Origin: CAVTWY01 sp963738575
GTDB taxonomy: Bacteria; Pseudomonadota; Gammaproteobacteria; Burkholderiales; Burkholderiaceae_C
Direction: 5' to 3'
Length of the DNA: 64,000 nucleotides
Assembly (NCBI GenBank): GCA_963738575.1
Contig: CAVTWY010000002.1
Coordinates: 1,054,001-1,118,000 of the forward strand
Under the pieces are notes generated by a model. It was not told the origin of the DNA, ran no database searches, and was given only the letters and a program-made list of their open reading frames with translations. Shown in pieces: positions 54,038 to 61,600 of the stretch. The position numbers and the translations under genes were made by a program. The first letter of the stretch is position 1. Each line of letters starts with the position of its first letter.

Positions 54038-55341
54038 CCAAGAACGAACCACAATCGTTTGAGGCGCAAGCGGAAAGTTTGATGGCCGCCCGGGCCTCAC
54101 GCGGCGCGCGGCGCATCGTGCACGCGTCCCTGGCCGCCGTGGCGCTGCTGCTTTTGTGGGCAGCGCTGGCCAAAGTTGACGAGGTCACACGCGGCGACGG
54201 CCGGGTGATTCCGTCCAAGCAATTGCAGGTTGTGCAGTCGCTCGACGGTGGAATCGTTTCAGAAATTTTGGTGCGTGAAGGCCAAACGGTCGAAGCCGGC
54301 CAACTGCTGCTGCGCATTGACGAAACACGCGCCACGTCGGGGGTGCGCGAGAGCGCCGCGCAAAGCGTCGCCTTGACTGCTCGCGCAGCGCGATTGCGCG
54401 CTTTGGCAGAGGGCACGGCATTTGCCCCCCCTTTGGGCAAAACCGATGAAGAGAAGCGTGTGATCGAAGATGAACGCAGGCTTTACGAGTCACGCCGCAC
54501 CGAGTTGCAAACCTCGCTTGCCATCGTGCGGCAACAGGTTTCGCAGCGGCAAAACGAGTTGGCGGAGAGCTCAGCACGCCGCGCCTCGGCCCAGCGATCA
54601 ACCGATTCGACCCAACAAGAACTGAACCAAACCCGCCCCTTGTTGGCGACGGGCGCGGTCTCGCAAGTGGACATCCTGCGGTTGGAGCGTGACGTGTCCC
54701 GCAGTCGAGGTGACATGGAACAAGCGGCGGCACAAATGGCACGTGCCAATGCTGCGATTGGTGAGTCGCAGCGCAAAGTGCAGGAGGTCGAGCTCGCCGC
54801 ACGCAACGAAGCACGCAAGGAGCTGGCCGACGTGTCTGGCAAGCTCAATGCGTTGAACGAGGGTGCCGTGGCACTGGCCGATCGGGTTGACAAAGCACAG
54901 GTCAAAAGCCCCGTTCGTGGTCGGGTGCAGCGCCTCTTGGCCAACACCGTGGGGGGGGTTGTAACGCCCGGCAAAGACATTGTTGAGATCGTTCCGTTGG
55001 ACGACGCCCTGGTGCTCGAAGCCCGCGTCGCGCCGCGTGACATCGCGTTCATACGGCCTGATCAAAGCGCTGTCGTCAAATTCACTGCGTACGACTATTC
55101 GATCTACGGCGGGCTCGACGCCAAAGTCGAGAACATCAGCCCCGACTCCATCGTGGACGACAAGGGCAATGCCTATTTTTTGGTTCGGGTGCGCACCACC
55201 CACGCAACCCTGGGCAACAATTTGCCCATCAGCCCCGGCATGACGGCCGAGGTTGATGTGCTCACCGGGCGCAAATCCGTGCTGAGCTACCTGCTCAAGC
55301 CCGTGCTGAAGGTCCATGCCAATGCACTGCGCGAACGTTGA
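54034..55341 (+). CDS. HlyD-family type I secretion periplasmic adaptor (LapC-like)
   Basis: A 435-residue membrane-fusion protein. One N-terminal helix (ASLAAVALLLLWAALAKVDE) is followed by GDGRVIPSKQLQVVQSLDGG, the typical HlyD beta segment, and a half-lipoyl VREGQTVEAGQLLLRIDETR. A long helical hairpin follows (about residues 140-290, rich in Glu/Arg/Gln). Then come VKSPVRGRVQRLLANTVGGV and VRTTHATLGNNLPISPGMTA. It links the ABC exporter to an outer-membrane channel. No TolC/LapE gene is found in the window. Confidence 0.95.
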   Translation: MTKNEPQSFEAQAESLMAARASRGARRIVHASLAAVALLLLWAALAKVDEVTRGDGRVIPSKQLQVVQSLDGGIVSEILVREGQTVEAGQLLLRIDETRATSGVRESAAQSVALTARAARLRALAEGTAFAPPLGKTDEEKRVIEDERRLYESRRTELQTSLAIVRQQVSQRQNELAESSARRASAQRSTDSTQQELNQTRPLLATGAVSQVDILRLERDVSRSRGDMEQAAAQMARANAAIGESQRKVQEVELAARNEARKELADVSGKLNALNEGAVALADRVDKAQVKSPVRGRVQRLLANTVGGVVTPGKDIVEIVPLDDALVLEARVAPRDIAFIRPDQSAVVKFTAYDYSIYGGLDAKVENISPDSIVDDKGNAYFLVRVRTTHATLGNNLPISPGMTAEVDVLTGRKSVLSYLLKPVLKVHANALRER

Positions 55342-55647
55342 GACTTCTCACGTCCCACCGCTCGCGTTAACCAAGACCTGACGCGCACCACCGCACCCTC
55401 AACACATGGAAGTGCTCTCAAGGCAAAAAGGCAAGGCGGCCACTGCTTCGCCTTGGGCGTGAATATGCCACACCCCATCACCCCATGGTGAGCAGGCGCT
55501 TGTGTGCAGTCTTTCACAAAGACGTAGCGTCCACCCGCGCCCTGCGGCATCCATCACGTTGCGGCACGACACGACCACCCAAAACAGGGGTGTTCTTCCC
55601 TATGCTGACGCGGTGTTACTCCGTACCCAAACAGCAGCCAACCAGCC
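55342..55647 (+). promoter_or_regulatory. Leader region of the giant adhesin gene
   Basis: This 306-bp stretch between the HlyD gene and the adhesin has no convincing reading frame. It is comparatively rich in A/C tracts and contains a loose inverted repeat (AAGGC ... GCCTT, about 55430-55456). No clear -35/-10 pair or ribosome site stands out before ATG 55648. It is the likely place for a separate adhesin promoter, since the gap is far larger than the overlaps inside the T1SS operon. Confidence 0.3.
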
Positions 55648-58600
55648 ATGACCCTCATCGCCACCGTTACCAAAGGCCGCGTCACGCGCATTTGGGGCCG
55701 CGCCTACATCGTCAAAGCCAACGGCCTGACGCAACCCTTGAGCGTGGGCGAGGTTGTTGAATCGGGCAATCGTGTCATCACCGACCAAGGTTCGATCGTT
55801 GAAATTATTGACGAATACGGCGGCAAATTTCGCTTCGTTTCTGCGTTGGAAGCTGCACCATCACGCCCAAGCGTACCTGACGTGTTGACAGACAAACAGA
55901 CAGTCGCCGAAGCATCGGCAGCGTTTTTGGAAGGCACGCGTGTGGTGCGCCTGGACGAGACCTTAAAGCCACTCGCCTTCTCGACACCCGCTGCCCTCGC
56001 TGGCGCTCCAGCGTTTGACAATCGCGACACCGGACCGGTGTTTCGATGGGACATCGATTTGGCCGACGGCGGCCCCACGCTACCCTTGGCCAAGGACGAC
56101 GGCAGCGCCACGGCACCCGCTGCGTTCATGCAAGAAGACGCGACCGTGCCTTTGGTGATCAACGTGCTGGGCAACGACGTTGATCCCAATGGTGACGTCT
56201 TGAAGGTGATTGGTGCGACTTCATCCAACGGGTCGGTTTCGGTCAATCCCGACGGATCCTTGATTTTCACCCCCAGCGCAAATTTCCATGGTGTCGCCAC
56301 CATCGTCTACACCATCAGCGACGGCCGCGGTGGTTCGTCGTCGGCCACGGCATACGTGGGGGTGACCGCCACCAACGATGCGCCCCAAGCGATTGCCGAC
56401 ACGTTCGTCATGAATGAAGACGCCGCTGCACAACCGTTGGCACTTCGGGCCAACGACACCGACATTGACGGTGACGCCCTTGCGGTGTCCGCCATTGCGG
56501 GCGCGCCAATCACGCCGGGGGTTCCTCAAGCAATCACCGTGGCCGGTGGCACGGTCAACGTTGCGGCCGACGGCAGCATCAGCTTCTTGCCAGCGGTCAA
56601 CTTCAACGGGCTGGTCAACTTCAACTACACGATCACCGACGGCAACGGCGCCACCAGCACCGCCAGCGTGTCGGGCACCGTGGTGGCGGCCAACGACGCG
56701 CCCATCGCTTTCAATGACCTTGCAGTGGCCACTGAAGACGTATCGCTCGTGCTTGCCCCCGCCGCACTGTTCGTCAACGACATCGACCTCGACGGCGATG
56801 GGCTGAGCATCGCCAGCGTTCAACAGGCGAGCAACGGCACCGTTGCACTGGTCAACGGAAACGTTGTCTTCACGCCCCAAGCGAACTACAACGGCCCTGC
56901 GCAGTTCAGCTACACCATCAGCGATGGCCAAGGCGGCACGTCCACTGCCACGGTCAATGTCACAGTGGGCGCGGTCAACGACGCACCCGCGGCAGCCAAC
57001 GCGGCGGTCACTGTTGTTGAAGACACGCCCTTAAGCGCCACGCTGCCAGCCGCCACTGACATCGACGGCGACGCCGTCACGTACAGCCTCGCCAGCGCCA
57101 CCGCCCACGGCACCGTCGTTGTCAACGCCGACGGCTCCTACACGTACGCACCAGCGGCCAACTACAACGGCAGCGACTCGTTCACCTACACCATCAGCGA
57201 CGGCAATGGCGGCTCCGCCACCTACACCGTAGCCCTGTCCGTCAATCCAGGCAACGACGACCCAGTGGCCAACCCTGATGCGTTCACCGTCATCGAAGAC
57301 GGTGCCGCCTTGCCACTTGACCTGCTGGCCAACGACACCGACATCGACGGCAACGCCTTGACGGTTTCAGCCATTGCGGGCACACCGCGCACGCCGGGTG
57401 TGGCCCAGAACATCCCTGTCACAGGTGGCGTGGTCAACGTCGCGGCCGATGGCGCCATCACGTTCACGCCTGCCGCCAACTTCAACGGCCCCGTCGCCTT
57501 TGCCTACAGCGTGAGTGATGGCAACGGCGGCACTTCCACGTCCACCGTAGCGGGCACCGTCACCGCTGTCAACGACAACCCGGTGGCCGTCAACGACGGT
57601 GCACCAGCCACCCCGGCGGCCACGCTTGCCGAAGACGGCACGTCGGCACCCATCACTGTGCTGGGCAACGACACCGACGTCGACGGCGACACCCTCACGG
57701 TCACGGCCGCGTCCTCACCCAACGGAATCGTCGCCATCAACCCCGATGGCACGCTGACGTTCACGCCGACCGCCAACTTCAACGGCCCCACCACGATCAG
57801 CTACACCGTGTCGGACGGTCAGGGTGGCACCGCCACGGCCACAGTCGCCATCTCGGTGCTGCCGGTCAATGACGCACCGGTTGCCGCCAACGCCAGCGCC
57901 ACCACCAACGAAGACACCGTGCTCAACGCCACGTTGCCTGTCGCGTCCGACCTTGATGGCAACGCCGTCACCTATGCCCTGGCCAGCAGCACCATCAACG
58001 GCACTGTGGTCGTCAACACCGACGGCAGCTACAGCTACACGCCGGCCGTCAACTACAGCGGCGGTGACTCGTTCACGTACACCGTGTCCGACGGCCAAGG
58101 CGGCAACAACACTTACACCGTCACCTTGACGGTCAACGCCGTCAACGACGCGCCGATCACTTTCAATGACAGCGTACCCGTCATCGAAGACACCCCCTCT
58201 TCTGGCAATGTCCTGGGCAATGACACCGACCCCGAAGGCTCAGCACTGACGGTCACGCAGTTTGAAATTGGCGGCACCACCTACGCAGCAGGCGTCACCG
58301 CCACACTTGCGCAAGGCACGCTGGTCATCAGCGCCGATGGTTCGTTCACCTTCACGCCATTCCTCAACTACATCGGGCCTGTGCCCACTGCCACCTACAC
58401 CGTCTCTGACGGCGTCGACACCGCCACCGCCAGCCTAAGCTTGGGACCCGTTAGCGCCACCAACGACGCTCCCGTCGCCGTGGACGACGGAACTGCTGGC
58501 GCGCCCGCTGCCACCGTGGCCGAAGACGCCAGCGTGGTCGGCATCAATGTGCTTGGCAACGATACCGACCCTGACGGCAACACACTCAGCGTCAGCTTGG

Positions 58601-61600
58601 CCTCATCGGCCCAAGGCGTGGTGGTCATCAATGCCAACGGCACCCTCACCTTCACCCCCAACGCCAACTTCAACGGCCCCGCCACCATCACCTACACGGT
58701 AACCGACGGTGCACTAACAGACACCGCCACCGTCTACGTCAACGTCACCGCCGTCAACGACGCGCCCACCACCACCAACGACACAGCCGCGGTGGTGGAA
58801 GATACGCCCACCAGCGGCAACGTTTTGGGCAACGACACCGACCCCGAAGGCTCACCACTGTCGGTGACGCAATTTGAAGTGGGCGGCACCACCTACCCGG
58901 CTGGCGCCACGGCCACGCTGGTGGGCATTGGCACACTGAGCATCAACGGCTTGGGGGCCTATACCTTCACACCGCTGCCCAACTACGTGGGCCCCGTCCC
59001 CGTTGTCACTTACACGGCATTCGACGGCCAAGACGCGTCCACTGGAACATTGACGCTGGGCCCTGTGAGCAACACCAACGACGCGCCCGACGCGGTTGAC
59101 GACGGCACAGCGGCGGCGCCTGCCTTCACCGTGGCAGAAGACGGCAGCAACCCAGCCATCAATGCCCTGGCCAATGACATCGACATCGACGGCAATGCAC
59201 TAACCATTATTGCGGCTTCGTCGCCCAACGGCGTGGTGGCCATCAACGGCGACGGCACCCTCACGTTCACGCCGTCAGCCAACTACTTTGGTCCTGCCAC
59301 CATCAGCTACACCGTGTCCGACGGCACGCTCAGCGACACCGCCACGGTGTACCTGCAGGTCACGCCGGTCAACGATGCCCCCATCGCCAACGACGACACC
59401 ACGCCCACCACCGAGGACACGGCCGCCACCGGCAACGTGCTGAGCAACGACACCGATTTGGAAGGCGATGCACTCAGTGTCACGCAGTTTGAGTATGGTG
59501 GCACCACCGTCGCCGCTGGCTCCTTGGTGTCCATCGCAGGGGTGGGTTCGCTGCAAATCAACAGCAACGGCACGTTCACCTTCACGCCAGCGCCCAACTA
59601 CAACGGCGCTGTGCCCGTGGCCACCTACACGCTGAGCGATGGCAGTGCCACTGACACCGCAACCCTCTCTCTCACGCCCATCGCGTCGGTAAACGACGAC
59701 CCGTTCGCAACGGGTGACACCGTCAGCGTCACTGAAGACACGCCAGCCACTGGCAATGTGCTGACCAACGACAGCGATCTTGACGGCGACGCCCTGTCGG
59801 TCAGCGGTTTTGAATTTGGTGGCATTGCCTACGCCGCTGGCACGCTGGCCAGCATCGCGGGCGTTGGCACGCTCGTTGTTGAAGCCAATGGTGACTTCAC
59901 CTTCACGCCGGCGCTCAACTACGCGGGCGCAGTCCCAGCCGCCACCTACACCATCAGCGACGGCGTTGGCGGCAGTGCGTCTGCGCCCTTGAGCTTCGGC
60001 AGTGTGACCCCCGTCAACGATGCGCCCGTTGCCAACGACGACTCGTCCCCCGTCACCGAGGACACCGTGACTGTGGGCAACGTGCTTGCCAACGACATCG
60101 ACACCGAAGGCGACCCGCTGTTGGTGACGCAATTCGAGTTTGGCGTTACCACGGTCGCCGCAGGCTCCACGATCACCGTCGCAAGCATCGGTGGTTTGCG
60201 CATCAATGCCGACGGCAGCTACACGTTCACACCAGCGCTCAACTACAACGGCGCGGTGCCGTTGGCCACGTACACGCTCAGCGATGGTGGCGCCACAACC
60301 GACACCGCCACGTTGTCGCTGACCCCAGTGGCCGCCGTGAACGATGCACCCACGGCCAATGATGACGCCCTGCCAGCCACCGAAGACACGCCGGTGTTGG
60401 GCAATGTGCTCGCCAACGACAGCGACGTGGACGGCAACCCGCTCACGGTATCCCAATTTGAAGTGGGCGGCACGTCCTACCCAGCGGGCTCGACGGTCAC
60501 CATGACAGGGATCGGATCGTTGGTGATCAACGTCGACGGCAGTTTCACGTTCACGCCGGTGGCCAACTACACCGGTGCCGTCCCTGCCGTGACTTACACC
60601 GTCATTGACGGCCAAGGCGGCAGCGCTACCGCCGCGCTGACACTGGGACCCGTTGCGGCCGAGAACGACGCCCCTGACGCCAACGACGACGTTGCCCCCG
60701 CAGTCATAGAAGACACGCCAGCGAGTGGCAACGTTCTGGGCAACGACAGCGACGTTGACGGCAACGCACTGAACGTCACTGGGTTTGAATTTGGTGGCGT
60801 GAACCATGCGGCCGGGGCCACCGCCACCATCGCCGGTGTGGGCGCCCTCGTGATCAACAGCGACGGCAGCTACGTTTTTACACCAGCAGCCAACTATGCA
60901 GGTGCTGTGCCCCTGGCGACGTATACCGTCAGCGACGGCCAACTCAGCGACACTGCTACGCTTTCTCTGACGCCGGTGGCCCCCGTCAACGACAGCCCGA
61001 ACGCAAACCCCGATGCGGTGGTGGTTACCGAAGACACCGCCGCCAGTGGCAACGTCCTGGCCAACGACACTGACGTTGACGGCCTGCCACCGGTGGTGAC
61101 GCAGTTTGTGTTCAACGGCATCGCTTACGCCGCTGGCCAGACGGCGGTGATAGGTGGTGTAGGCAGCCTGATCATCAATGCGGACGGTACATTTGTGCTG
61201 ACGCCCGCTGCCAACTTCGTGGGCACCATGCCCTCGGCAACCTACACCATCAGCGATGGCTTGGGTGGCACGGCAGCTTCCACCTTGTCATTTGGCAACG
61301 TGGTCGCCGTCAATGACGCCCCTTTGGCCAACGACGACGTTGCACTCAACGCCATCGAAGACACGGTGTCAGTCGGCAACGTGCTTGGCAATGACAGCGA
61401 CGTGGATGGCAATCCATTGGCCGTCACGCAATTTGAAGTGGATGGCACCACGTACTCCGCCAACACCGTGGCCGTGCTGGCGGGTGTCGGCACCTTGGGG
61501 ATCAACGCCGATGGCAACTACACCTTCACGCCTGAACCGAACTACAACGGTGCCGTGCCACTGGTGACGTACACCGTGAGCGACGGTACCGCCACCGACA

